The notes beneath the pieces are model-generated. The model had not been told where the DNA came from and searched no databases. It saw only the letters and a list, made by a program, of their open reading frames with translations. From positions 1 to 64,000 of the forward strand of contig CAJULA010000017.1 of NCBI GenBank assembly GCA_910587155.1: DNA of 64,000 nucleotides, given 5' to 3'. Position numbers and translations under genes: made by a program. Of the stretch, positions 8,859 to 17,193 are shown in pieces. Numbering within the stretch: the first letter of the stretch is position 1; every line of letters starts with the position of its first letter. This DNA comes from an uncultured Lachnospiraceae bacterium (lineage in GTDB: Bacteria; Bacillota; Clostridia; Lachnospirales; Lachnospiraceae).

Positions 8859-10199
8859 ATGCTGAAACTGGCTTTGCTTGCCCCGGCAGGTGCGATGCAC
8901 CGTTATACGGGAAGCTTTGGAAAATCACTTCACTATGCGCCGCTTACCCTCACCACACTGGCCGCGCTTGTGCCGGAGGATGTGGAAGCACAGACGCAGA
9001 TCTATGATGAAACGGCGGGCCGTATTCCCCTCGATCTTGACGCCGACCTGATCGGAATCACCTGCATCACCGGCACCGCGCCGCGCTGCTATGCCTATGC
9101 CGATTACTTCCGCCAAAGGGGAAAAACCGTCTTCCTCGGCGGTGTGCATCCCTCCATACTGCCGGATGAGGCAGCGCAGCATGCCGATGTGGTGTTTACC
9201 GGCTTTTCGGAACAGACCTTTCCGCAGTTTATCCACGATTACCTGAAAGGCTGCCACCAAAAGCGCTATGACCAGAGCGGCGATTACACGATCGCAGGAA
9301 AGCCGATTCCCCGGCGTGAGCTTCTGCATAAAAACCGTTATATCACAACAAAAACCGTCGAAGCCATTCGCGGCTGCTGTCATACGTGCAGCTTCTGCGC
9401 TTATCCCGCTGCCTTCGGAAAGGCGGTCTACAAACGCCCCGTAGCGGAAGTTGTGGCAGAGATCGAGGCACTTGACACAAAGCACGTCCTCTTCCCCGAT
9501 GTCAACCTGATTACCGATCCGGGCTATGCACGCGAACTTTTCACCGCCCTGATTCCACTGCATATCCTGTGGGTCGGGCTTGTCACCTCGGCTGTCGGCA
9601 TGGACGATGCGCTGATCACCCTCCTTCGGAAAAGCGGCTGCCGCGGACTCCTGATCGGATTTGAATCCATCACGCAAAAGTCGCAGAACTATCTCCACAA
9701 GGGCGTCAACCAGGTGGGAAGCTATGTCACATTAATGCAAAAACTCCATGACAATGGAATCCTTGTGCAGGGCTGCTTTGCCTTTGGCGGCGACGAGGAA
9801 GATGAAAGTGTCTTCGACCGCACAGTGGAAATGATCATCAAGGCAAAGATTGATCTCCCCAGATACTCGATTCTCACCCCGTTTCCGCAGACGCCCTATT
9901 ATATGCAGCTGGAAAAAGAGGGGCGTATCACTGAACGCAACTGGGCGATGTATGATGTACAGCACTGTGTGTTCCGGCCCAAAAACATGACAAAAGAGCA
10001 GCTTGAGGAAGGCACGGACCGGGCATGGCGCGCCACATACGAGACTGCCAATATCCTGCGTCGGCTGGCCCCGTTTCGCCACAGCCCCTGGCTCTCTCTT
10101 CCTCTGAACCTAGGCTATAAGGGCTATGCCGACAAATGGCACAAATTTACCCGGGAAGTAATGTGTGACAATTCGGACATTCCCACCAAAGGAGCATAG
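8859..10199 (+). CDS. B12-binding-type radical SAM protein 3 (divergent)
   Basis: A 446-residue radical SAM protein with the same domain order as its neighbours: LGGVHPSIL and FTGFSEQTF in the B12-type domain, the motif C173-CHT-C177-SF-C180, then LLIGFESIT and a DUF4070-like tail (YDVQHCVFRPKNMT). It is the outlier of the four: the VDDN block is FPDVNLITD, the TVET block is ITCITGTAPRC, and the tail lacks the WWL-YRYG signature. It may therefore act on a different position or chemistry. It starts an ATG with GAAAGGA eleven bases upstream, after the only sizeable gap in the operon, and ends six bases before gene 6. Confidence 0.84.
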   Translation: MLKLALLAPAGAMHRYTGSFGKSLHYAPLTLTTLAALVPEDVEAQTQIYDETAGRIPLDLDADLIGITCITGTAPRCYAYADYFRQRGKTVFLGGVHPSILPDEAAQHADVVFTGFSEQTFPQFIHDYLKGCHQKRYDQSGDYTIAGKPIPRRELLHKNRYITTKTVEAIRGCCHTCSFCAYPAAFGKAVYKRPVAEVVAEIEALDTKHVLFPDVNLITDPGYARELFTALIPLHILWVGLVTSAVGMDDALITLLRKSGCRGLLIGFESITQKSQNYLHKGVNQVGSYVTLMQKLHDNGILVQGCFAFGGDEEDESVFDRTVEMIIKAKIDLPRYSILTPFPQTPYYMQLEKEGRITERNWAMYDVQHCVFRPKNMTKEQLEEGTDRAWRATYETANILRRLAPFRHSPWLSLPLNLGYKGYADKWHKFTREVMCDNSDIPTKGA

Positions 10200-10205
10200 G
10201 AAATC

Positions 10206-11537
10206 ATGAAAATCACCTTTATCCTCCCTGCCATCGGAAAAAAGCCGGGGCAGAAATATATTGGTACATGGAAGATGGAGCCGCTTACCATTGCCGTGTT
10301 AAAGGCGCTGACGCCGCCCGATGTGGAAACGGAGTTTTTTGACGACCGTCTGGAACTGATTCCCTATGATACCAGGACAGATCTCGTCTGTATCACTGTG
10401 GAGACCTATACCGCAAGACGAAGCTACAAAATCGCCGCCAGATTCCGCAGCCGTCATGTCCCCGTCATCATGGGCGGATATCACGCCACACTCTGCCCCG
10501 GCGAGGCCATGCGCCACAGCGACAGCGTCATCACCGGCAATGCGGAAACCGTCTGGCGGCGGATGCTGTCGGATCTGCAAAAGGGCCGCCTGCAAACGCG
10601 CTATCACGGCCAAAACGGCACCTATGACATCCGCCCGGACAAAAGTATCTTTCAGGGCAAAAAGTATCTGCCGGTCTCCCTCGTGGAAACAGGCCGGGGC
10701 TGCTGTCATAGCTGCGAATTCTGTGCCATATCAAAGTATTACTGCGGCCGCTATTACAGCCGCAGCCATACCTTAATCGCTGACGATCTCAGACATGCCG
10801 CTCACAAGTACGCCTTTCTTGTGGATGACAATCTGATGGCCGACAAAAAGAACGCAATGGCCCTGTTCGAGGCAATCACGCCCCTCAAAATCAAGTGGGC
10901 CGGTCAGGGCACGCTTTCCATGGCCAAAGACAAAGCGCTCCTTTCGGCCATGAAAAAAAGCGGCTGCGAGATTATCCTCATCGGCTTTGAAAGCCTGAAT
11001 CAGGAAAATCTCAGGCAGATGAATAAGTCCTTTAACGACTCCCTTGGCGAACGCGACGAGCTTGTGAAACGGATCCACGACGCGGGCATCGGCATTTATG
11101 CGACATTTGTCTTTGGCTATGATCACGATGATGAACGGACAATTGACGAGGCGGTGGCCTTTGCCAAAAAGCATAACTTTTACACCGCCGCCTTCAATCA
11201 CCTGCTGCCTTTCCCTAATACCCCGCTGTATGACAGACTGAAACGGGATAACCGCCTGATCTATGACAAATGGTGGCTGGAGGAGGGCTATCGCTATGGT
11301 GAACTTGCTTTCTACCCCAAACGTATCCCGCCCGAAAAGCTCAGCCGGCTCTGCCGTGATGCCAGAGCGGAATTTTCCTCGCCAAAGACAGTACTGAGGC
11401 GTGGCTTTGCCTCACTCAAACGCACAAGCCCGCTGATGTGGGGACTGTTCTGGGCGATGAATCTGCGTATCGGCGGGGAAATCGACGAGAAAATGAATGT
11501 CCCCATAGGAGAACATCTCGATGAACTACCAAAATGA
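10206..11537 (+). CDS. B12-binding-type radical SAM protein 4
   Basis: A 443-residue paralogue closest to proteins 1 and 2. It starts MKITFILPAIG and shows IMGGYHATL and ITGNAETVW, the motif C166-CHS-C170-EF-C173, YAFLVDDNLM, ILIGFESLN and WWLEEGYRYGELAFYPK. The DxHxxG cobalamin ligand is missing here too. The usual GEGE block of this family is GNAE, matching GDAE in proteins 1 and 2. The start follows TAGGAAATC closely after gene 5; its end overlaps the final gene by 17 bases. A role in the same multi-step radical modification is inferred from position and paralogy. Confidence 0.85.
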   Translation: MKITFILPAIGKKPGQKYIGTWKMEPLTIAVLKALTPPDVETEFFDDRLELIPYDTRTDLVCITVETYTARRSYKIAARFRSRHVPVIMGGYHATLCPGEAMRHSDSVITGNAETVWRRMLSDLQKGRLQTRYHGQNGTYDIRPDKSIFQGKKYLPVSLVETGRGCCHSCEFCAISKYYCGRYYSRSHTLIADDLRHAAHKYAFLVDDNLMADKKNAMALFEAITPLKIKWAGQGTLSMAKDKALLSAMKKSGCEIILIGFESLNQENLRQMNKSFNDSLGERDELVKRIHDAGIGIYATFVFGYDHDDERTIDEAVAFAKKHNFYTAAFNHLLPFPNTPLYDRLKRDNRLIYDKWWLEEGYRYGELAFYPKRIPPEKLSRLCRDARAEFSSPKTVLRRGFASLKRTSPLMWGLFWAMNLRIGGEIDEKMNVPIGEHLDELPK

Positions 11538-12582
11538 CAATGGCACAGGTATCCTGCTGCAAAATCAGACCTACACGATCCGCTTCGCAGACAGCGCCGA
11601 CAATGACAGACTTTGTGACCTCTTTCAGAGCACCAGCTTCACCGGGGGCCTGAGTGTGCAGTATCTGCGCGGTCAAAGTCCCTATGACTCTTTTCTCGCC
11701 GATGGCGCCGACGCCCGGATCCTGCTTGCAATCGACAGGCGGGCAGACCGGCTCTGCGCGGTCGGCGGCGCCGTCATCCGCAGGGAATATCTGCACGGAG
11801 CCGCCGAAAAATGCGCCTATCTCACCGGCCTCAAAATCCATCCAGATTACCGGAAAAAGTTTCCCTTCCTGTCAAAAGCCTACGCTTTTTTGCATGAGGC
11901 GGTCGCGGACTGCCGCATTTGCTATACGACAATACTGGACGATAACCAGGACGCCATTTCCCTGCTGGAAAAAAGGCATAAAAATATGCCCGAATACCGA
12001 TATCTCGGGCATTACACCACCTATTGCTTCCATGGCGGCAAAAAACTTCTTCCTCTGGAAAAGAACAACATGGACGGTTTTGACGAGCTGATGAAAACAT
12101 ATTTCAGCGCCATGAATCTGGCGCCCGCCGACTATGGCTACGGCGGTTTTGGAGAAAAGACCTTTTACGCCCTGCGGGAAAACGGCAGGATTATCGCCTG
12201 CTGTTTTGCGGGAAACCAGCAGGCCACCAAACAATATAAAATGTGCGCCTACGGCGGAATCTACCGACTTGTGTCAAAACTGCCCACCAGACTGCTGCAG
12301 TATCCGGCCTTCCCCAAAGCCTCCGCTCTTATCCATCACGGTGTCATCTCTTACCTCTATATCAAAGACCACGATCCGGACCTTGGCCGGGCGTTTCTGC
12401 GCTCTGTGGCCGCAGATACAGACTTTTCCCTCCTGATCTGGGGCGGCTTTGAAAACAACCCGCTGCGGCCTGCCCTCGACAAAATGCGGACAATCCGTTA
12501 CGGCAGCCGGCTTTATCAGGTTTTGTGGGAAGATACCCCGGCGCCCCGCGGCATCATCGGGGTGGAAGCGGCACTGCTGTGA
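11521..12582 (+). CDS. GNAT family acyltransferase (two-domain)
   Basis: A 353-residue protein and the last gene of the operon. The first half carries a convincing GNAT acyl-CoA-binding motif A (AYLTGLKIHPDYRKKFPFLSK in context, roughly residues 99-119) after a strand with VGGAVIRREY. The second half (YGGFGEKTFYALRENGRIIACCFAG) looks like a second, degenerate GNAT repeat, as seen in two-domain acyltransferases. ATAGGAGAA precedes the ATG. It ends one base before the stop of the convergent SIS gene, with no spacer and no obvious terminator. The acceptor is unknown; transfer of an acyl or acetyl group to an intermediate of the pathway is an inference. Confidence 0.72.
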   Translation: MNYQNDNGTGILLQNQTYTIRFADSADNDRLCDLFQSTSFTGGLSVQYLRGQSPYDSFLADGADARILLAIDRRADRLCAVGGAVIRREYLHGAAEKCAYLTGLKIHPDYRKKFPFLSKAYAFLHEAVADCRICYTTILDDNQDAISLLEKRHKNMPEYRYLGHYTTYCFHGGKKLLPLEKNNMDGFDELMKTYFSAMNLAPADYGYGGFGEKTFYALRENGRIIACCFAGNQQATKQYKMCAYGGIYRLVSKLPTRLLQYPAFPKASALIHHGVISYLYIKDHDPDLGRAFLRSVAADTDFSLLIWGGFENNPLRPALDKMRTIRYGSRLYQVLWEDTPAPRGIIGVEAALL

Positions 12583-13629
12583 CTACTGTGCTTCCAGCTT
12601 ACTGTCCATTTTTTTGTGAAACTCAGGGTCCGCCGGTACATTCAGATCAATCCCCAGATCTTTTGACAGATTGACAAACAGAATCTGCGTCGCCATCAGA
12701 TAGGCAAGCACGGTAAACGGATGGCATACGTCACAGTCTCCCAGCTGCTCCCGGCCCAGAGACAATACCCGGTTGCCGCCTGCCCGGTAATAGCGTCCGA
12801 GCTTTTCCACATTTGCATCATTGCCGATCAGCAGAAAGACCGTCTCCCGGTTTACCGCATTATACAGGCCATGCATGAAACTGTCCGCCACCCGGCCGCG
12901 CACCGGGAAACGGCAGGTTTCGGAAAACTTGAGCTCACACTCCAGCATGACCGCGCGGTTTCTGTAGTCGGAAATGATAAACAGATCCTTCGTGCGCAGA
13001 AGTACATCACGGACAGTGGCATAATAGCTTTCCACCCGCTGCGGTATCGTATCCATGAAAGTGATGCATGTCCGCAGACGCTGATCCAGTTCCCGCAGCC
13101 CCTCGCCTTTCAGCCGCTCTCTGACAAAAGCATAGCGCATGGCGAGCAGCATCAGCGACAATGTGGTTGCCGTCACCCCTTTCGTGGTGGCACCCGCATC
13201 TTCGATCCCGCACTCAATATAGGAAACTGCGTCGCCGTGACGGGTGAGCTCCGTATCGTGTTCGCCTGTCATGGCGATAGTGCGAAGGCCATGACGGCCC
13301 GCCGCATCCAGGGCACGAATCACGGACAGGCTCGTCCCCTGCTGGGAAATGCCGATGCATACGGAGGATGGGGGCAGTATTCCCAGCATCCCCTCCAGCT
13401 CTTCCGGCTGCATCGTATACACTTCCCGCTGCAGAATCTCCCGTATGAAATCCGTGGCCGCGACGGCCGCATGGAAGGAGGAGCCCGCACCGGTCAGATA
13501 GATACCGCTTATATTTCCGTCCAGTACCTTGATGCTGCTGCGGAATATATCTTCCCGATATCTCCAGATTTCCCGGAGCACTTTGGGCGTCTCCTGAATG
13601 TATTTCTTTGCGTCACCATGATAGATCAT
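12583..13629 (-). CDS. SIS-domain sugar isomerase/deglycase-like protein
   Basis: A 348-residue cytoplasmic protein with two SIS domains: GSSFHAAVAATDF and ISQQGTSLSVIRAL in the first, YRNRAVMLECELKFSETCRFPV in the second. This is the architecture of the isomerase half of GlmS and of FrlB/GfrE-type deglycases, which act on phosphorylated sugar amines. There is no glutaminase domain. I start at 13629, where GGAGAA lies seven bases upstream; a longer frame to 13683 has no ribosome site. It is the last gene of the operon that begins at 18718 and is the second SIS protein there, so it may process a second isomer of the substrate or the amine-bearing sugar product. Confidence 0.82.
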   Translation of the reverse strand: MIYHGDAKKYIQETPKVLREIWRYREDIFRSSIKVLDGNISGIYLTGAGSSFHAAVAATDFIREILQREVYTMQPEELEGMLGILPPSSVCIGISQQGTSLSVIRALDAAGRHGLRTIAMTGEHDTELTRHGDAVSYIECGIEDAGATTKGVTATTLSLMLLAMRYAFVRERLKGEGLRELDQRLRTCITFMDTIPQRVESYYATVRDVLLRTKDLFIISDYRNRAVMLECELKFSETCRFPVRGRVADSFMHGLYNAVNRETVFLLIGNDANVEKLGRYYRAGGNRVLSLGREQLGDCDVCHPFTVLAYLMATQILFVNLSKDLGIDLNVPADPEFHKKMDSKLEAQ

Positions 13630-13685
13630 CCTGTTTCTCCTTCCATCCGTCCGGCCATGCCAAGACAGTGTCTGTCCCGTCAAAA

Positions 13686-14546
13686 TCAGTCTTCGTAAGG
13701 TTTTCCGTAACCGAACGCGCCGTCCAGTTCACATACTTTGGCCGCAAAGTCGGCGGCATCCTGCAGTGCGCCTCTGATTGCCTCCCGGCGCGCGACCCCC
13801 TTCTTCACAAGATCCGTAAAGCTTACCATGAATGTCGTGATAAAGGAGTCTCCGGCGCCCATCGTATCGACCTGCTTCTGAATTTTTGTGGCAGGCTGCA
13901 CGTAAAATTCGGTTCCGTCATAAAGGATACAGCCTTTCGCCCCTCTGGTCAGAGACGCAATCTCCGGTCCGAGAGAATGAATGAATCTCAGATGCTCTTT
14001 CGCCTCCTCATCCGTACCGTCGAAGGAGCAGAACGCATACGTCACATACGGCGCATATTTCTCATAATACGCTCTGTCGGAATCGTCCGAAAAATCGAAT
14101 GAGATTTTCAGCCCGGCACCCTTCATCTTTTCCAGCTGCGATTCGGTGTAGCAGTAATTGCCGGTGTGGACAAAATCAAACTGCTGCATATATTCGATAT
14201 CAAAGTGATCCAGTACGTAAGGGGTCTTCCCTCTGACGCCGCCCTGATTATAATCGCCGAACGTGCGGTCCCCGTCGATCAGGGTGCATTTGGACCAGCC
14301 ATTCTCACCTTCAAGCTGTTTGCACTTCACCGTCTCGATCTTCATCTGATGCAGCACGTCAATGACAAACTCCGCAATCTCATCGGTTCCGAAATAACCC
14401 ATATATGCGCTTCTCTCCACATCCTGCATGGAAGAATAGGCACACATATTGACACAGTTCCCGCCCGGATACATCACATGGGAATGTTCGTACATATCCA
14501 CGACATTATCCCCAAACCCAAGCACTTTTACACATTTCGCCGCCAT
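13686..14546 (-). CDS. PfkB-family kinase, FraD/FrlD-like (Amadori-product 6-kinase)
   Basis: A 286-residue ribokinase-family sugar kinase. It opens with VLGFGDNVVDMYEHSHVMYP and GGNCVNM, matching the GDNxVDxY...GGNxVN pattern of FrlD/FraD kinases, followed by DRTFGDYNQGG and ISFDFSDD, which are also typical of that subgroup. The anion-hole and catalytic motif DTMGAGDSF is near the C-terminus. In the characterised systems this kinase phosphorylates the 6-position of fructose-amino acids before deglycase cleavage. GAGGAG lies ten bases before the ATG at 14546. It sits between the FraB-like deglycase and a second SIS gene, which supports the role. The exact amino-acid moiety cannot be read from sequence. 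Confidence 0.85.
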   Translation of the reverse strand: MAAKCVKVLGFGDNVVDMYEHSHVMYPGGNCVNMCAYSSMQDVERSAYMGYFGTDEIAEFVIDVLHQMKIETVKCKQLEGENGWSKCTLIDGDRTFGDYNQGGVRGKTPYVLDHFDIEYMQQFDFVHTGNYCYTESQLEKMKGAGLKISFDFSDDSDRAYYEKYAPYVTYAFCSFDGTDEEAKEHLRFIHSLGPEIASLTRGAKGCILYDGTEFYVQPATKIQKQVDTMGAGDSFITTFMVSFTDLVKKGVARREAIRGALQDAADFAAKVCELDGAFGYGKPYED

Positions 14547-14568
14547 ACCCGTTTTCTCCTCTCTGCGA

Positions 14569-15537
14569 TCAGTATTCCACAACGCCCATGTATCTTCTCA
14601 TGTCAAGCGGATGCTGCCGTTTGTTCTGCAATGCCGTCCTGTAGGAAACCGTCATTTGATAGAACAGCATCGGTGCGAAATATTCGTTTACCGTATCTTT
14701 GATCTCACCGATCCCCAGTTCCTCGGCGTCGATGATCTCATATTTTCTGGCATATTTTTTCAGAAAGACTTCTGCTCTCTCATCAAATACGCGTGCACTG
14801 CCGGTTCCCTTCATCAGAATGTAAAGCGTGTTTTCGTCGGTACACTCAAACGGCCCATGGAAATACTCTCCGGAATGGAGGTAGCAGCAGTTCATCCACT
14901 GCATTTCCTGCAAAGAGCAGATGGAGAATCCATATGCCTGAGAATAGGAAGCGCCGGAAGCCATAATGTACAGGAACGGTTCCTCATAGTATTTTTCCGC
15001 GAAAAGCCATGTCCGGTTCAGCACCTTTTTCTCAGCTCTTCTGACAATGCCGTCCGCTTTTTCCAGCCCGTCCAGTACATCCTCATATTTGTCATAATCC
15101 GGTTCCTGCGCTTTCATCAGTTCATTGAGAATCCGCATCACAATCCCCTGCGGTTTCTCATTCTGATTCACATCGTCCGCCCAGTCATAAATAATAGGGT
15201 TGAAATCTTCCCTGTCAACCGCGGATCCCGGCGCATGGGTAAACGCGATGACGTTAGCATTTTTTGCAAGGACTGCCTGGCCCACTTCCACACACTCCGG
15301 TGTATTGCCGCTGTGAGAGCAAATGATAACCAGGGCGTGCTCATTGAGGAAACGGGACGGAGATACGGTCAGTTCTCTCGCCGGAAGCCAGTGGGCATGC
15401 ATGTTGGCGGATTCTTTGCTGATAAAGTAATATCCCGGATACAGATCGACCAGGGAACCTCCACAGGCTGCAAAAAATACGTCCTTGATGGTATTCTTCT
15501 CTACGATGCTTTTGATGATTTCTTCAGGTGTTCTCAT
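14569..15537 (-). CDS. fraB: FraB/FrlB-like SIS deglycase for 6-phosphofructose-amino acids
   Basis: A 322-residue SIS protein, close to the length of FraB. It has VFFAACGGSL and CSHSGNTPECV in the first SIS domain, and MQWMNCCYLHSGEYFHGPFE in context in the second, where the Glu and His of HSGE-FHGP are the catalytic pair expected for the FraB group. The end RQHPLDMRRYMGVVEY is the characteristic FraB/FrlB tail. These enzymes cleave a phosphorylated Amadori compound into glucose 6-phosphate and an amino acid. AAAAGGAGG precedes the ATG by nine bases. Immediate neighbours are a PfkB kinase downstream and a YfcC transporter upstream, as in fra-type loci. FraB (fructose-aspartate) looks a better fit than FrlB (fructose-lysine). 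Confidence 0.85.
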   Translation of the reverse strand: MRTPEEIIKSIVEKNTIKDVFFAACGGSLVDLYPGYYFISKESANMHAHWLPARELTVSPSRFLNEHALVIICSHSGNTPECVEVGQAVLAKNANVIAFTHAPGSAVDREDFNPIIYDWADDVNQNEKPQGIVMRILNELMKAQEPDYDKYEDVLDGLEKADGIVRRAEKKVLNRTWLFAEKYYEEPFLYIMASGASYSQAYGFSICSLQEMQWMNCCYLHSGEYFHGPFECTDENTLYILMKGTGSARVFDERAEVFLKKYARKYEIIDAEELGIGEIKDTVNEYFAPMLFYQMTVSYRTALQNKRQHPLDMRRYMGVVEY

Positions 15538-15643
15538 GGGGTTATCCTCCTTTTATGATAAATATTTTTTAGTTGCCGATTTTATGTGCGCCCGCAGTCA
15601 GAGAGCTTTTGGAAGCCACAATCCCTGCGGCGCTTATCCATCC

Positions 15644-17056
15644 TCAGATGGATGCGGAAATGGTGCCGAAAACAATGGCGGTCACGGTCAGGACAAGAAA
15701 CAGCTTCCATGCGGTCTTCCACCACTGCGGGAATGAGATCCGGCAGATAGCAAGACCTGCAACAGTTGTGCCGGCCAGCGGACTCATAAGGTTTGTCAGC
15801 TGGTTCGCATATTGCATGACGGTGACTGCAGCCTCCGGATTAGAGCCGTGCAGATCACACAGGGGCGCAACAATCGGAATGGTCAGTGCCGCAAGCCCTG
15901 AGGAAGACGGCACCAGAAGCGTAGCAAGAGACTGTACGATATACATGGCAATGACAAAGAAGGCATTTCCCACGCCCGCCACGGAATTTGCCATGGCATT
16001 TAAAATGGTATCAATAATCATGCCGTCGGAAAGGATAACGGAGATGCCGCTGCAAAATCCGATCAGCATGGCCGCGAATACGATATCCTTACAGCCCGCG
16101 ATAAATTCTTCCGCCATTTCCGTTTCCGTCAGGCCCCCTGCGATTCCCATCAGGATACCCATTCCCAAAAAGCACATGGACAGCTCGTTCATATACCATC
16201 CGTATTTGACCAGGCCGAAGACAACGAGTGCCATGCCAAGAATGAAAATCGTCAGCACTGCCTTCTGTCTGCCCGTGAATTTCACGTCCGTACCCATCTC
16301 ATGCACAAATTCTTTGCGCTTCTCGATATCTTCCTGATAGCAGATGGATTTTTCCGGATTTTTCTTCACCCGAAGCGCCCGCCATGTCGTAAACAGGATA
16401 CAGATCCCCGTCATGATCACCCACTGTATCATGCGGAAGATCAGCTGTGGATTTCCCTGAATGCCCGCGATTCCCTGGGCGATCAGCACGTTAAACGGAT
16501 TGATGGTAGAGGCTGCATAGCCGATGCTGGCGCCCAGACAGACAACAAGAAATGTCGTCATGGAATCATAGCCCATTCCCAGCAGGATCGGCATCAGCAG
16601 CAGGTAAAACGGCACCAGCTCATCCGACATACCGAACGTGGAACCTCCCAGTGAAAAAATAATCATCAGAATCGGTATGATCAGGATTTCCTTACTTCCC
16701 AGCTTTTCAATCATCTTCTGGATGGCCATATTCAACGCATTGGTTTTTGCCATGATGGCAAAGACACCGCCGATGATAAAGGCAAAGGCAAGTACTTCAA
16801 TGGCATTTTGCAGGCCTCTGGCCGGCGCCGTCAGAATGTCCGGGATCCCCTGCCGCAGATCGGTGCCGTCATCCAGAATCTTCGGCCCTTCTTCATAAGT
16901 TCCGGCAATAACCACTTCGCGTTCGCCGGCCATGGTATCCACCACATGTCTCTGGAACGAGCCGCTTGGAACGATCCAGGTCAGAACTGCCATAACGGTG
17001 ATCAGCAGCATAATCAGAGTAAGCACATGTGGCATTCGTATACTGAATTTCTTCAT
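15644..17056 (-). CDS. YfcC / C4-dicarboxylate-type anaerobic carrier
   Basis: A 470-residue integral membrane transporter with about 12 hydrophobic segments, starting MKKFSIRMPHVLTLIMLLI. Motifs GGVFAIMAKTNAL, GGSTFGMSDELVPF, GYAASTINPFNV and LVPSSSGLAALTIPI are those of the YfcC family (related to DcuC carriers and AbgT). Salmonella imports fructose-asparagine with FraA, a carrier of the DcuC type, so this gene is the likely importer for the pathway encoded here. AGGAGG lies eight bases before the ATG. The 5' side holds hairpin element copy 1 (17074-17193), which fills the gap to the upstream amidohydrolase stop codon. Confidence 0.83.
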   Translation of the reverse strand: MKKFSIRMPHVLTLIMLLITVMAVLTWIVPSGSFQRHVVDTMAGEREVVIAGTYEEGPKILDDGTDLRQGIPDILTAPARGLQNAIEVLAFAFIIGGVFAIMAKTNALNMAIQKMIEKLGSKEILIIPILMIIFSLGGSTFGMSDELVPFYLLLMPILLGMGYDSMTTFLVVCLGASIGYAASTINPFNVLIAQGIAGIQGNPQLIFRMIQWVIMTGICILFTTWRALRVKKNPEKSICYQEDIEKRKEFVHEMGTDVKFTGRQKAVLTIFILGMALVVFGLVKYGWYMNELSMCFLGMGILMGIAGGLTETEMAEEFIAGCKDIVFAAMLIGFCSGISVILSDGMIIDTILNAMANSVAGVGNAFFVIAMYIVQSLATLLVPSSSGLAALTIPIVAPLCDLHGSNPEAAVTVMQYANQLTNLMSPLAGTTVAGLAICRISFPQWWKTAWKLFLVLTVTAIVFGTISASI

Positions 17057-17073
17057 CTTGTTTCCTCCTATTA

Positions 17074-17193
17074 GTAGTTCCGCATCTGCCCTCCCGATGC
17101 CTGCACCGCAGAGTATCTCCGGTCACTGAAATACCCGTGCCCGGTTATACTCTGCGCATCTTTCGGGCTGATGCTGTTTGTAGTTCCGCATCT
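17074..17193 (-). repeat. Intercistronic hairpin element, copy 1
   Basis: On the minus strand it reads AAACAGCATCAGCCC, nested arms, GGGCAGATGCGGAACT. The outer GCATC/GATGC and GCCC/GGGC pairs, GCAGAGTAT/ATACTCTGC, and an inner CCGGGCAC/GTGACCGG make one long hairpin of about 100 bases. The 14-base sequence GTAGTTCCGCATCT is repeated directly at both ends (17074-17087 and 17180-17193), the second copy overlapping the amidohydrolase stop. The element ends eight bases before the AGGAGG of the transporter gene. Confidence 0.85.

Noticed and set aside
8819..9007. A short open frame before radical SAM protein 3, considered as a RiPP precursor
   Set aside because: It overlaps the start of the radical SAM gene in another frame, lacks a core-peptide pattern and has no good ribosome site; no other precursor candidate was found in the operon.
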